64,000 nucleotides of DNA from Pseudomonadota bacterium (GCA_023449275.1 JAEXJM010000004.1:1-64000), one strand, 5' to 3'; shown: positions 44,356-53,780, counted from the first letter of the stretch. Notes: generated from the sequence alone by a model not told the origin. Made by a program: numbers and translations.

Positions 44356-45111
44356 TCAGTTCATAAACATGCCGCCATTTACGTGCACAACCGTGCCTGT
44401 AATGTAAGCTGCTTTTGGTGAAGCAAGAAAGGCGACTGCGGCTGCCACGTCTTCGGGGTTGCCGAAACGGGCCAGCGGAATCTGCTTCAACATATTCGTT
44501 ACGACATCTTCCGGCAGGGATTTGGTCATATCGGTATCGATAAAGCCCGGTGCGATGCAATTGACGGTGATGTTGCGGCTGCCGACTTCACGTGCCAGTG
44601 CACGGCTCATGCTTTCAACACCTGCCTTGGAAGCGGCATAATTCATCTGTCCTGCATTGCCGATCGACCCGACAACCGAGGTGATATTGATGATACGGCC
44701 TTCCTTGGCTTTCATCATGCCGCGCAATACTCCACGCGAAAGGCGTGCGACTGCCGTCAGGTTGACATCGATGACCTTGTCCCAGTCTTCATCTTTCATG
44801 CGCATGGCAAGCTGGTCCTGCGTGATACCCGCGTTGTTGACCAGGATATGGATGGCGCCGTATTCTTTCTGGATTTCGTCGATGACTTCACGGGAACGGT
44901 CTGCGTCTGCTACATTCAATACGATCCCTTTGCCGGCATCAGTACGAACTTTGGCCAGATCTTCGGTAATGTGTTGCGCACCGGCTTCAGAAGTCGCCGT
45001 TCCGACGACGGTAGCCCCATGAGCGGCAAGTTCCATTGCAATGGCGTGACCGATACCACGGGATGCACCGGTTACCAGCGCGATTTTGCCTGTCAAATCC
45101 TGTTCACTCAT
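44356..45111 (-). CDS. fabG: 3-oxoacyl-[acyl-carrier-protein] reductase
   Basis: FabG reduces the 3-keto group with NADPH. The 251-residue short-chain dehydrogenase has the cofactor motif TGASRGIGHAIA near residue 14, NNAG near residue 91, and the Ser-Tyr-Lys catalytic set (ITSVVGSIGNAGQMNYAASKAG). Its start overlaps the end of fabD by four bases. Confidence 0.97.
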   Translation of the reverse strand: MSEQDLTGKIALVTGASRGIGHAIAMELAAHGATVVGTATSEAGAQHITEDLAKVRTDAGKGIVLNVADADRSREVIDEIQKEYGAIHILVNNAGITQDQLAMRMKDEDWDKVIDVNLTAVARLSRGVLRGMMKAKEGRIINITSVVGSIGNAGQMNYAASKAGVESMSRALAREVGSRNITVNCIAPGFIDTDMTKSLPEDVVTNMLKQIPLARFGNPEDVAAAVAFLASPKAAYITGTVVHVNGGMFMN

Positions 45112-46040
45112 TTCAGAGACTCCAATACTTTATCCAGAGAAGCCTGATCGACGATGGCGTCGCCGGTCAGTGAAGAATTGATCCGTTTGGACAAGCCTGC
45201 CAATACCTTGCCCGGGCCGCATTCAATAACGTTCGTAATGCCCATGCCAGCCATCTTGTCAATTGTTTCAACCCAGCGAACGGAACTGGCGACCTGACGG
45301 ACAAGCGCGTCCTTGATGGCTTCAGGATTGTCCAGAATGGCAACGTCTACATTGTTGATCAATGGAATTTTCGGGGCCGAGAATTCCAGTTTCGACATGT
45401 ACTCGGCAAGCCGCACGGAAGCGGGTTGCAACAAAGAAGAATGGAACGGTGCGGAAACAGGAAGCATCAAGGCCCGTTTCGCACCCTTGGCCTTCGCAAT
45501 GTCACAGGCACGTGCCAGAGCGGTTTTGTGGCCGGCAATGACGATCTGCGTCGGTGAATTGAAATTGGCCGGTTCGACGACGTCGCTTTCGGCCGCTTCA
45601 CCACAGACTGCCCTGATTTCGTCACCCGTCAACCCGATGATTGCCGCCATGCCACCCTGGCCGACAGGAACGGCTTCCTGCATGGCCTGTGCACGGAAAC
45701 GGACCAGTTTGACCGCATCCTGGAAAGGAATGACGCCGGAAGCGACAAGTGCGGAAAATTCACCCAGGCTGTGCCCGGCGACCACTTCAGGAGCAGCGCC
45801 ACCGGCAGCGATCCACGCACGGTAAAAAGCGACTGACGACGAGAGCATGACCGGCTGGGTATTGGTGGTCAGGTCCAGATCTTCCTTGGGACCTTCCGCA
45901 ATCATTTTGCCCAGATCGAACCCCAAAGCATCGGACGCTTCGGCAAGCGTGTCCTGTACCACCCTGTTGCCGGCAAAACCATTCAACATTCCGACTGCCT
46001 GGGAACCCTGGCCCGGGAAAACAAAAGCAAATTTAGGCAT
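45108..46040 (-). CDS. fabD: Malonyl-CoA:ACP transacylase
   Basis: FabD loads malonyl units onto ACP. The 310-residue product has FVFPGQGSQAVGML at the start, the nucleophile serine in VAGHSLGEFSALV near residue 91, and the catalytic histidine in SAPFHSSLL near residue 200. It sits 41 bases after fabH and is translationally coupled to fabG. Confidence 0.97.
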   Translation of the reverse strand: MPKFAFVFPGQGSQAVGMLNGFAGNRVVQDTLAEASDALGFDLGKMIAEGPKEDLDLTTNTQPVMLSSSVAFYRAWIAAGGAAPEVVAGHSLGEFSALVASGVIPFQDAVKLVRFRAQAMQEAVPVGQGGMAAIIGLTGDEIRAVCGEAAESDVVEPANFNSPTQIVIAGHKTALARACDIAKAKGAKRALMLPVSAPFHSSLLQPASVRLAEYMSKLEFSAPKIPLINNVDVAILDNPEAIKDALVRQVASSVRWVETIDKMAGMGITNVIECGPGKVLAGLSKRINSSLTGDAIVDQASLDKVLESLK

Positions 46041-46081
46041 AGTTATTCCGTCTCTTCATTAATCGTCAAAAATTGGCACCA

Positions 46082-47068
46082 TTACATTTTTGCCACAACC
46101 GCGCCCCAGGTCAAGCCACCGCCGATTGCCGCCAGCAGGATATTCTGGCCTGGCCTGATCCGGCCGTCACGAACGCCCCTGTCGATCGCCAGAGGAATGG
46201 AGGCCGCAGACGTATTGCCATGCTGGTCGACCGTGACAATGATCTTTTCGTTGGGGATATCCAGCTTTTTCGCCGAACTTTGCATGATGCGCAAATTGGC
46301 CTGATGCGGGATCATCCAGTCAATATCGGTATTTTTCAGCCCCGCTTTTTCAAGCGCTTCCATCCCGACCTTGTCCATCCAGGTCACGGCAAGCTTGAAC
46401 ACGGCTTTCCCGTCCATATAGACGAAAGCCTTGCCTTCCACCACGCCATTGCTCAGTTTGCCAGGCAGGGAAAGAATATCACCATAATGCCCGTCTGCAT
46501 GCAGGGACGTGGCAAGAATACCCGGTTCTTCGGAAGCGGACAAAACGACGGCGCCAGCGCCATCGCCAAACAGAACGCAGGTCGTCCTGTCGTTATAGTC
46601 GACAATACGGGAATAGGTTTCAGCGCCAACGACCAGAACCTTCTTGTAAACACCGGCCCGGATGAAGCTGTCAGCGACGGACAGGGCATACAGAAAACCG
46701 CTGCAGACCGCCTGTACGTCAAAAGCCGCGCAATTGCTGGTAACGCCCAGTTTCTTCTGAACCATACAAGCCGTGCTCGGGAATCCGCCAAAAAAATCGG
46801 GAGTGGAAGTCGCCAGAATGATCATGTCGATATCGTTGGCATCACAGCCCGCCATTTCAAGGGCATTCCGTGCCGCGTTTACACCGAGATCGCTTGACTG
46901 GACACCTTCATCGGCATAATGTCTGGCTTCGATTCCGCTTCGGGTTTTGATCCATTCATCAGAGGTTTCAACCCCCTGTTTGGCCAGGAGGGCGGCCAGT
47001 TCGTCATTTGTAATCCGTTTTGGAGGTAAATAGCTACCGGTACCGATTATTTTGGCGTAGATGGTCAT
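46082..47068 (-). CDS. fabH: 3-oxoacyl-[acyl-carrier-protein] synthase III
   Basis: FabH starts fatty acid synthesis by joining acetyl-CoA and malonyl-ACP. The 328-residue product has the catalytic Cys in DVQAVCSGFLYALS near residue 115. His and Asn lie in MIPHQANLRIM near residue 256 and HGNTSAASIPLAI near 286. Its ATG overlaps the plsX stop by four bases. Confidence 0.97.
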   Translation of the reverse strand: MTIYAKIIGTGSYLPPKRITNDELAALLAKQGVETSDEWIKTRSGIEARHYADEGVQSSDLGVNAARNALEMAGCDANDIDMIILATSTPDFFGGFPSTACMVQKKLGVTSNCAAFDVQAVCSGFLYALSVADSFIRAGVYKKVLVVGAETYSRIVDYNDRTTCVLFGDGAGAVVLSASEEPGILATSLHADGHYGDILSLPGKLSNGVVEGKAFVYMDGKAVFKLAVTWMDKVGMEALEKAGLKNTDIDWMIPHQANLRIMQSSAKKLDIPNEKIIVTVDQHGNTSAASIPLAIDRGVRDGRIRPGQNILLAAIGGGLTWGAVVAKM

Positions 47069-48174
47069 ACTGTTTCTTGTTCCTGTATCCCGTTTTCTTT
47101 ACTGTTTTTTTCAACTGCCTGATGTTCTTTTGATTTCCGGAGCAACTCTGCCATTGTTGTCGATATTTTCAACAATACATCGCGTCTGACCGCTTCATGA
47201 GCCCGCCTGATTGCACATTCATATGCATAGGCATCCGCACTACCGTGACTCTTGAACACCAATCCGCGCAAACCCAGCATGCATGCACCGTTAAACCGCG
47301 AAGGATTCAGACGCTGCCGGATCGACTTTAAGGCATTGCCGGCCAGAAGAGCGCCGAGCCCGTTTAGCAGGCTGCTCCGGAACTCGGTTACCAAGACATT
47401 GCGGACGAAACGACCAAGCCCCTCAATGGATTTCAGGGTAACGTTTCCGACAAACCCGTCGCAGACAATGACATCGCAATTCCCTTCGAAAATATCGTTT
47501 CCTTCTGCATTGCCATAAAAATTAAGTGTACCATTCTCGTGCTCGATATGGAGCAAATCGCCGGCTTTTTTTACGACATCGTTACCCTTGATGGATTCGG
47601 TTCCGACATTAAGCAACCCGATTTTCGGCTGCGGATTGCCTTCGATATTAGCAAAAAGGGCCGACCCCATCAGAGCAAACTGGTGCAGATGTTCCGCCTC
47701 ACAGTCGACATTGGCTCCCAGATCCAGCATATAGGTGGGACCGTTTTTCTGGTTCGGTAAAATGGCACAGATAGCCGGGCGATCAACACCCGGCAATGTT
47801 TTGAGAAGATAACGCGAAACAGCCATCAGCGCACCAGTATTTCCGGCCGACACGCACGCATGAACCTCGCCATCCTTGACCAGCTGAATGGCGACACGCA
47901 TGGAAGAATCCTTTTTCCTGCGCAAGGCAACCTCGATCGGATCGTCCATCCTGACGACCTCGCTGGCATGTCTTACCTTGATGCGGGGATGATTCTCGGC
48001 CTTGTGCTTTTTCAGCTCGGCCTCGACCAGCTCTTGCTGGCCGACAAGAACGAGCTCGACCGCAGATTCCTGTTTCAAAAAGGAAAGCGATGCGGGAACA
48101 GTGACAGACAATCCATGGTCACCCCCCATACAATCAATTGAAATTTTTACAGTTTCCGTTTCGTTCTGAAGCAC
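47065..48174 (-). CDS. plsX: Phosphate acyltransferase PlsX
   Basis: PlsX makes acyl-phosphate from acyl-ACP, the first step of the PlsX/PlsY route to phospholipids. The 369-residue product shows ISIDCMGGDHG at the start, SAGNTGALMAVSRYLLKTLPGVDRPA, MLDLGANVDC and CDGFVGNVTLKSIEG. The C-terminal 25 residues are hydrophilic and look non-conserved. It lies downstream of rpmF beyond a terminator-like hairpin. Confidence 0.96.
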   Translation of the reverse strand: MLQNETETVKISIDCMGGDHGLSVTVPASLSFLKQESAVELVLVGQQELVEAELKKHKAENHPRIKVRHASEVVRMDDPIEVALRRKKDSSMRVAIQLVKDGEVHACVSAGNTGALMAVSRYLLKTLPGVDRPAICAILPNQKNGPTYMLDLGANVDCEAEHLHQFALMGSALFANIEGNPQPKIGLLNVGTESIKGNDVVKKAGDLLHIEHENGTLNFYGNAEGNDIFEGNCDVIVCDGFVGNVTLKSIEGLGRFVRNVLVTEFRSSLLNGLGALLAGNALKSIRQRLNPSRFNGACMLGLRGLVFKSHGSADAYAYECAIRRAHEAVRRDVLLKISTTMAELLRKSKEHQAVEKNSKENGIQEQETV

Positions 48175-48232
48175 GTTTCAACCGGATTTTCATCCGTCTC
48201 CCTACGTTACCTACTCACGCAAAAGTAACAAT

Positions 48233-48266
48233 AAAAAAGGCGCCAGGTAACAAAACCTATTGCGCC
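48233..48266 (-). terminator. Terminator or attenuator between rpmF and plsX
   Basis: On the minus strand GGCGC-AAT-AGGT and ACCT-G-GCGCC pair around a six-base loop, followed by six T. It lies 26 bases after the rpmF stop and 58 bases before the plsX start. Confidence 0.7.
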
Positions 48267-48292
48267 ATTGATTTCATCAACATGCTGGATGT

Positions 48293-48475
48293 TTACTGAT
48301 CGTTCTGGGTATTCAACACTTTCTTGCCACGATAAAAGCCGTTGGGGCTGATATGATGGCGGCGATGCTTTTCACCGGAAGTCGGCTCGACGGACAACTG
48401 GGTCGCTTCCAGAAAATCATGGGAACGACGCATGCCGCGTTTCGACGGCGATTTTTTATTTTGTTGGACTGCCAT
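48293..48475 (-). CDS. rpmF: Ribosomal protein bL32
   Basis: bL32 is a small basic protein of the 50S subunit. The 60-residue product begins MAVQQNKKSPSKRGMRRSHD, the typical start, and continues with GEKHRRHHISPNGFYRGKKV. It lacks the four-Cys zinc motif, as usual for proteobacterial L32. AGGAG lies five bases before the ATG. The order yceD-rpmF-plsX-fabH is conserved. Confidence 0.97.
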   Translation of the reverse strand: MAVQQNKKSPSKRGMRRSHDFLEATQLSVEPTSGEKHRRHHISPNGFYRGKKVLNTQNDQ

Positions 48476-48573
48476 AATAACTCCTGAATCAAATTTTCGG
48501 AAAATTCTAACACATCCATCTTGTTGTCATGCGACAAAATGGAATTAGATCTTTATAAATTCATTTTTTGTTG

Positions 48574-49074
48574 TTATTCCTTTTTCTTCAGCTTTTCCAA
48601 AACGGAAAAAGGGGATTCACGCTCGCTTTTCAGGCTATCCCCCGAAGAATCGGGACAAATCTCATGTCTTGGCGACAAGGGCAAAGACAACAGAACCTCA
48701 TCTTCAATCAAATCCAGAACATTTATTTTTCCGTCAGCGACGACGACCTCAACCGAATCCTCATTGCCGAGCGCGCCTTCCATTTCATCGGCCTGTTCTT
48801 CGGTTCTGGCGACCAGAACCGCCGTTTCGGAATCAAAACCGAAGACAAGCGGCGAAAGACAACGCTGACACATCAGGTTGACCGTGCCGGACACGCTTAA
48901 CATCAATTGGGCTTGATTTCGTTTGTTGACCGTACCCGAAACCCTCCACACCAATTCGCCTTCGGAATCGGCACAGACAGCGGCCAGCCGGCCCAGTTCG
49001 GATAATGAAGCGTTTCCCTTTAAAGATTCACCGTTGCGGCAAAATTCAAATGGATCAATCAAATACGAGTTCAT
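48574..49074 (-). CDS. yceD: YceD family (DUF177) protein
   Basis: The 166-residue product, from the ATG at 49074 (MNSYLIDPFEFCRNGES), is a DUF177 protein. The family has been linked to 23S rRNA or 50S precursor accumulation and almost always precedes rpmF. A conserved Cys-x2-Cys is present (MCQRCLSPL near residue 83) and an acidic middle (EEQADEMEGALGNEDSVEVV). The C-terminal SPRHEICPDSSGDSLKSERESPFSVLEKLK is typical of the family. Confidence 0.9.
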   Translation of the reverse strand: MNSYLIDPFEFCRNGESLKGNASLSELGRLAAVCADSEGELVWRVSGTVNKRNQAQLMLSVSGTVNLMCQRCLSPLVFGFDSETAVLVARTEEQADEMEGALGNEDSVEVVVADGKINVLDLIEDEVLLSLPLSPRHEICPDSSGDSLKSERESPFSVLEKLKKKE

Positions 49075-49174
49075 ACACGCAAAGAGCGGTAAATTCATAA
49101 TTTTAACAATATTATTTCTTATCAGTCAAAGCTTTAGTACACTATTTAATACATTAACACTCCAAAGACACATT

Positions 49175-49795
49175 ATGTTTTCCGATTCGACCCATAAACT
49201 CATTCTGGCATCTTCCTCCAGATACCGGAAAGAATTATTGTCACGTCTGGGTTTTCCCTTTTCTGCGATCAGCCCCGACATCGATGAAACCCCGCTCCCC
49301 GCAGAAAAACCACAGGAAACCGCCTTGAGACTGGCCCTTCTGAAAGCAAAGGCCATCGGGATACAGCATCCCGGTGCCATCGTTATCGGTTCGGATCAGG
49401 TCGCGGAATGCCAGGGTGAACAGATCGGAAAACCCGGCTCTTTCGAAAAAGCGCTAGAACAGTTGCAAAAAATGCGTGGTCGCGAAGTCAATTTCCATAC
49501 AGCACTGTGTGTCTGGAACGGCAACGATGCCGATCCGGACAAGACCGCACAAAAAGACATCGTCAGGACCGTTGTCACCTTCCGTGATTTGCCGGATGAA
49601 GAACTGAAAGCGTATCTGAAAATCGAAGAACCCTATGATTGCGCGGGCAGCGCCAAAAACGAAGCGCTCGGCATCGCCCTTCTGGAAAAAATCGAAAGCG
49701 GCGACCCGACCGCATTGACGGGATTGCCTCTGATCGCGCTGACGACCATGTTGCGCAATTGCGGTCTTTCATTTTTCTCGGGAACGGCAAAATGA
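49175..49795 (+). CDS. Maf-family nucleoside triphosphate pyrophosphatase (YceF type)
   Basis: Maf proteins hydrolyse modified or non-canonical nucleotides. The 206-residue product from the ATG at 49175 carries the family motifs LILASSSRYRKELLSRLGFPF at the start, IVIGSDQVAE (catalytic Asp) near residue 72, and EEPYDCAGSAKNEALGIALLEKIESGDPTALTGLPL near the end. Proximity to yceD and rpmF fits YceF (7-methyl-GTP pyrophosphatase). It is divergent from yceD and overlaps the next gene by four bases. Confidence 0.92.
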   Translation: MFSDSTHKLILASSSRYRKELLSRLGFPFSAISPDIDETPLPAEKPQETALRLALLKAKAIGIQHPGAIVIGSDQVAECQGEQIGKPGSFEKALEQLQKMRGREVNFHTALCVWNGNDADPDKTAQKDIVRTVVTFRDLPDEELKAYLKIEEPYDCAGSAKNEALGIALLEKIESGDPTALTGLPLIALTTMLRNCGLSFFSGTAK

Positions 49796-50541
49796 GCCAA
49801 GGCACTTTATATCTGATTCCGAATACATTGGGTGGCGATTCGTCGAATATGAGCCTCTCCGGCATCATCCCGGATGAAGTCTGCAAAATGACGGCATCAC
49901 TGGATTATTTTATCGGTGAAAATGCCAAATCCACACGGGCACACCTGAAACGCATCGCCGAACTTGCTCCATTGAAGCGGCCCCTCCAGCAAATTGACAT
50001 TGCCGAACTGAATGTCCGGACAGACAAATCAAAACTGCCGGAATTGCTGAATCCTCTTCTGGAAGGCAAAAATGCGGGCCTGATTTCAGAAGCCGGTGTT
50101 CCGGCAGTGGCCGACCCCGGTGCCGATCTGGTCAGGCTTGCCCATGAAAAAAATATTCCCGTCAGGCCACTGGTCGGCCCGTCATCTCTCTTGCTGGCCC
50201 TGATGGCAAGCGGACTGAACGGACAGAGTTTTGCATTCAATGGCTACCTGCCCACCGATAATGAACAGCGCAACCGCCAGATCAGGGCACTGGAAGAACG
50301 TTCCCGGCATGACCGGCAGACGCAGATGTTCATTGAAACCCCTTACAGGAACGAGCCATTTCTGAAAGCCTTGTGTGCCGCCTGTCGCCCCGACACATTG
50401 CTATGTGTCGCAACCGATATGACCCTGTCGTCCGAGTTCGTCAGAACCCAGCCCGTTTCGGAATGGAAAAAGGAAATCGGCAAGGGAAAACTGCCGGATT
50501 TCCAGAAGAAACCGACGGTTTTCCTGTTTCTGGCAAATTAG
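49792..50541 (+). CDS. SAM-dependent methyltransferase, tetrapyrrole-methylase fold (RsmI-like)
   Basis: The 249-residue product starts MSQGTLYLIPNTLGG, which resembles the PTPIGN start of RsmI. It has ENAKSTRAHLKR in place of the EDTRHT region, GLISEAGVPAVADPGADLVRLAH and VRPLVGPSSLLLALMASGLNGQSF. These are shared by RsmI-family 2'-O-methyltransferases. It differs enough from true RsmI to be a sister group, often found beside Maf in betaproteobacteria. Its ATG overlaps the Maf stop, so the two are co-translated. The RNA substrate is unknown. Confidence 0.85.
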   Translation: MSQGTLYLIPNTLGGDSSNMSLSGIIPDEVCKMTASLDYFIGENAKSTRAHLKRIAELAPLKRPLQQIDIAELNVRTDKSKLPELLNPLLEGKNAGLISEAGVPAVADPGADLVRLAHEKNIPVRPLVGPSSLLLALMASGLNGQSFAFNGYLPTDNEQRNRQIRALEERSRHDRQTQMFIETPYRNEPFLKALCAACRPDTLLCVATDMTLSSEFVRTQPVSEWKKEIGKGKLPDFQKKPTVFLFLAN

Positions 50542-50554
50542 GCGCTACCGGACT

Positions 50555-51448
50555 TCAGACCTGACTGTTTCCGGTTTCAAGAACAAAGCCGGCGCCATCA
50601 TCCTTTTCCAGTGCAGAGACAAGCCAGGGCATGGTTTCTGTCAGGGCGTCGGCCAGTTTCCACGGCGGATTGACGACAAACATGCCGCTTGAAACCAGAC
50701 CGAAACCGTCAGGCGTTCGTGCCCCGACAGAAAGCGTGACGTTCAGCCACTCCTGACCGACCGTTTTTTTCAGGCGTTCGGCGAACCGTTGCGATTCAGG
50801 TCTTTGCAATACCGGATACCAGATCAGATAAGTTCCTGTCGGGAAACGCTTCATGGCATCGGCCATGCTGTCGATGACTTTCCGGTAATCCATCTTGTTT
50901 TCATAAGGCGGATCGATCAGAACCACAGCACGGCGACTTGGTGGGGGCAATACCGCTTTCAATGCATTGAAACCATCACTGTTGTCAACGATAACCCTTT
51001 TCCCCCTGCCTGACGGACGCTGGCCACCCGCCTGCTCCTGTCTGGCCAGCTCCTGAAAGTTTTTCGTGAGATGCTGGATTTCTGCGGGGTGCAGTTCGAA
51101 CAAACGCAACCTGTCCTGTGAGCGCAGCACTTTTTCGGCAATAAACGGCGAACCCGGATAATACCGGAGATGGCCAGAAGGATTCATGCCACGAACCAGG
51201 TTCAGGTAATCGGCTACCAACGCCGGGACGTCTTTGCCGTTCCACAATTTGCCAATGCCGGTTTCCGATTCCGCACTTTTTCTGGCCTGCGCGCCTTGCA
51301 GGGAATAAATACCGGTTCCTGCATGCGTATCCACATAAAAAAGAGGCGTCTCTTTTTGAATGGCATATACCAGAGTCTGGATGAGGACGATATGTTTCAG
51401 GACATCCGCATGGTTTCCCGCATGAAAAGCGTGTTGATAACTGAACAT
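50555..51448 (-). CDS. rlmJ: 23S rRNA (adenine-2030-N6)-methyltransferase
   Basis: RlmJ methylates A2030 in 23S rRNA. The 297-residue product begins MFSYQHAFHAGNHADVLKH, diagnostic for the family. It contains FYVDTHAGTGIYSL (SAM-binding) and the catalytic DPPY motif in VVLIDPPYENKMDYRK near residue 178. A polybasic loop (GGQRPSGRGKR) precedes the SAM-domain core. It converges with the methyltransferase gene, 13 bases apart. Confidence 0.95.
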   Translation of the reverse strand: MFSYQHAFHAGNHADVLKHIVLIQTLVYAIQKETPLFYVDTHAGTGIYSLQGAQARKSAESETGIGKLWNGKDVPALVADYLNLVRGMNPSGHLRYYPGSPFIAEKVLRSQDRLRLFELHPAEIQHLTKNFQELARQEQAGGQRPSGRGKRVIVDNSDGFNALKAVLPPPSRRAVVLIDPPYENKMDYRKVIDSMADAMKRFPTGTYLIWYPVLQRPESQRFAERLKKTVGQEWLNVTLSVGARTPDGFGLVSSGMFVVNPPWKLADALTETMPWLVSALEKDDGAGFVLETGNSQV

Positions 51449-51515
51449 ATCCCTGACCTTTGTTAAAAGAGTAAGCGCTTATTGTAACGTCCTGCCGGAC
51501 TTTTCCGCGAGGCTT

Positions 51516-52391
51516 TCAGAACATTTCAAGAAACAATCTGGCCGCTGCCGACAATGGCTTGTCCTTTTTCCACAAAATGGCGGAATACGATTCAAGCCGT
51601 GCCCCTGCAATGGCCATGGCATGAAAATCACCGGCAGGCCTGACCGACAGTGTCGATACCGGCAATATCGCAATGCCCAGCCCGGCTTCCACAAGGGAAA
51701 GAATGGCTGAAACATTGTCGCTCTCACAAAATACATTGGCATTGATTCCGTTGTTTTTCATTTCGTCGATTACCATATCGTGGCATTGGATGCCTGCCTG
51801 CCGATGCATCAATATGAGCGGTTCTTCGCCCAGTTCTTCCAGCGCGATATTGTCTTTTCCGATCCATTTCTCATCGTCATTGCGCGAGACAGCCATCCAC
51901 GATTCCGTCAACAGGGGTTTCGACTCATACGACCCCATCGGAACCGGCAGACGGGCAATGCCGAATTCGATCATGTCCGCGTTGAGCAGTTCAAGAATGC
52001 GATAGGTATTCCCTTCCCGCCACTCAAACCGGACATGGGGATATTCCTGATGAAAGCGCCTGATCCTTTCCGGGATATAGATATTCCCGATCGCAGGAGG
52101 ACTGCCTATCGCCAAAACACCATTGACTCCATATTCGACATCCTTGGCCTCGATGGCCGCCACTTTCATCAATCCGAGTATCTGCGATGCCCGCTGATAA
52201 AAAGCAAGCCCCGCCCTGGTCAGGGAAAGACTGCGGGTATTCCGGTCGATCAGTCTGACGCCCAGCTCCTCCTCAAGCAGCTTGAGCTGGTAACTCAGGG
52301 GCGGCTGCGCAATATGCAGCCGCTGTGCAGCCCGGCTGATCTGTCCTTCTTCTGCAATCGCACAAAAATACCGTAATTGGCGAATGTCCAT
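51516..52391 (-). CDS. LysR-family transcriptional regulator
   Basis: The 291-residue product has the N-terminal winged helix-turn-helix (MDIRQLRYFCAIAEEGQISRAAQRLHIAQPPLSYQLKLLEEELG) and a periplasmic-binding-like effector domain from about residue 90. The sequence resembles the BenM/CatM/CynR-like subgroup. It is divergent from a 2-dehydropantoate 2-reductase gene with a 140-base gap, the standard arrangement for a regulator and its target. Confidence 0.93.
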   Translation of the reverse strand: MDIRQLRYFCAIAEEGQISRAAQRLHIAQPPLSYQLKLLEEELGVRLIDRNTRSLSLTRAGLAFYQRASQILGLMKVAAIEAKDVEYGVNGVLAIGSPPAIGNIYIPERIRRFHQEYPHVRFEWREGNTYRILELLNADMIEFGIARLPVPMGSYESKPLLTESWMAVSRNDDEKWIGKDNIALEELGEEPLILMHRQAGIQCHDMVIDEMKNNGINANVFCESDNVSAILSLVEAGLGIAILPVSTLSVRPAGDFHAMAIAGARLESYSAILWKKDKPLSAAARLFLEMF

Positions 52392-52531
52392 TTTGCCCTC
52401 TTCAACTTATATTCAAATCGTATTTATTCTAAACCAAAAAAGTATTTTTTATATAAATAAGAGCTATGTATACTGATATCACATCCCGTGTTTTTCAAAC
52501 CGGTACCGTTACCCAGAAAAGGAGACTGATC

Positions 52532-53506
52532 ATGAAAATCTGTATATTCGGCGCAGGTGCAATCGGTGGTTATCTGGCGGTTGAACTGGCTCTTGCCGGA
52601 AACGAAGTGTGTGCGATTGCCCGTGGCGCACACCTCGACGCCATCAGGAAAAACGGCCTGACTCTCCGGATCGGCGGCAAGGAAAAAAACGTCAGAATCG
52701 ACGCCAGCAGCAATCCGGCTGACTTCGGGCCACAGGACTACGTCATTTGTGCCCTGAAGGCACACCAGTCGTATGAATCCGCAGAGCAATTTGCCCCTCT
52801 GCTTGGGCCGGATACGGCAATGGTAACGGCGATGAACGGTATCCCCTGGTGGTATTTCTACAAAAACGGCGGTGAATTCGACGGACGCCATCTGGAATCG
52901 GTCGATCCCGGTGCAAAGCAATGGAATCTGATCGGCCCCGAACGGGCCATTGGCTGTGTCGTTGATCCGGCCTGTGAAATGGTCGCTCCGGGTATTATCG
53001 AACATCATGAATTCAACCGCTTCATTCTCGGAGAACCTGACGGTACCCGATCCGACCGCGTCATGGCCCTTTCTGAAACCATGAAGGCCGCCGATTTCGA
53101 TGCGCCGGTCAGGGATGCCATCCGCTGGAATGTCTGGCTGAAATTGTGGGGCAATGTCTGTTTCAACCCGATCAGTGCCCTGACGCATACCACGCTCGAC
53201 CAGATCACGTCAGGCGATCTGGGTGAACTCTGCAGACAGGCGATGTATGAAGCGAAAGCGGTTACGGAAGCACTGGGTGTTTTCATACCGGAAGAAATGA
53301 TCGACCGACGCCTGACCATAGCGGGCAAGGCAATCGGACACAAAATGTCGATGTTGCAGGATCTGGAAAGAAACCGGTCGATGGAAATCGATGCGCTGGT
53401 CACGGCAGTACAGGAACTCGGCCGTCTGACGAACGTTCCGACGCCGACCATCGATATTCTGCTGACGCTGGTTCAGGCCAGAGGACGGCAGGCCGGGCTT
53501 TACTGA
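52532..53506 (+). CDS. 2-dehydropantoate 2-reductase family oxidoreductase
   Basis: The 324-residue product has the NADPH motif FGAGAIGGYLAVELA at the start, CALKAHQ near residue 75, and a C-terminal helical domain with the catalytic lysine region WNVWLKLWGNVCFNPISALT near residue 195. The reaction is ketopantoate to pantoate in vitamin B5 synthesis, but this family also includes reductases for other 2-keto acids. Pairing with a LysR regulator rather than panB/panC suggests a catabolic or inducible role. GGAG precedes the ATG by seven bases. A strong hairpin follows. Confidence 0.88.
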   Translation: MKICIFGAGAIGGYLAVELALAGNEVCAIARGAHLDAIRKNGLTLRIGGKEKNVRIDASSNPADFGPQDYVICALKAHQSYESAEQFAPLLGPDTAMVTAMNGIPWWYFYKNGGEFDGRHLESVDPGAKQWNLIGPERAIGCVVDPACEMVAPGIIEHHEFNRFILGEPDGTRSDRVMALSETMKAADFDAPVRDAIRWNVWLKLWGNVCFNPISALTHTTLDQITSGDLGELCRQAMYEAKAVTEALGVFIPEEMIDRRLTIAGKAIGHKMSMLQDLERNRSMEIDALVTAVQELGRLTNVPTPTIDILLTLVQARGRQAGLY

Positions 53507-53519
53507 AAAGCCGTCTGTC

Positions 53520-53557
53520 AAAACATCCTGCATCTCCCGCGGTACAGGATGTTTTTT
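53520..53557 (+). terminator. Terminator after the reductase gene
   Basis: AAACATCCTG and CAGGATGTTT form a perfect ten-base stem with a 14-base loop, followed by TTTT. It begins 14 bases after the stop. Confidence 0.85.
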
Positions 53558-53780
53558 CGTTTTTTCCGCCACTTGCTTCTTCCGGAAAAGTCTTTTCCGG
53601 CAATCTGCCGTCAATAGCAGGAGGAAAAGCGCTTGGCTTTTGATTTATTTGAACTTTGTTCCTGAAGTAATGCACGAAAATATCGAAGAAATTTGCATCA
53701 GCGCTTGCAGATTTATCCACAGGACTATTATCATATAGTGGTGTCAACAGCACATTTTCTTCTTTTGAATGAGGCTTAAC

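Noticed and set aside
53651..53671. GAACTT upstream of the MliC-like gene as a sigma-E promoter
   Set aside because: At 15-16 bases downstream the sequence is not TCTGA/TCAAA-like, so it fails the -10 requirement.
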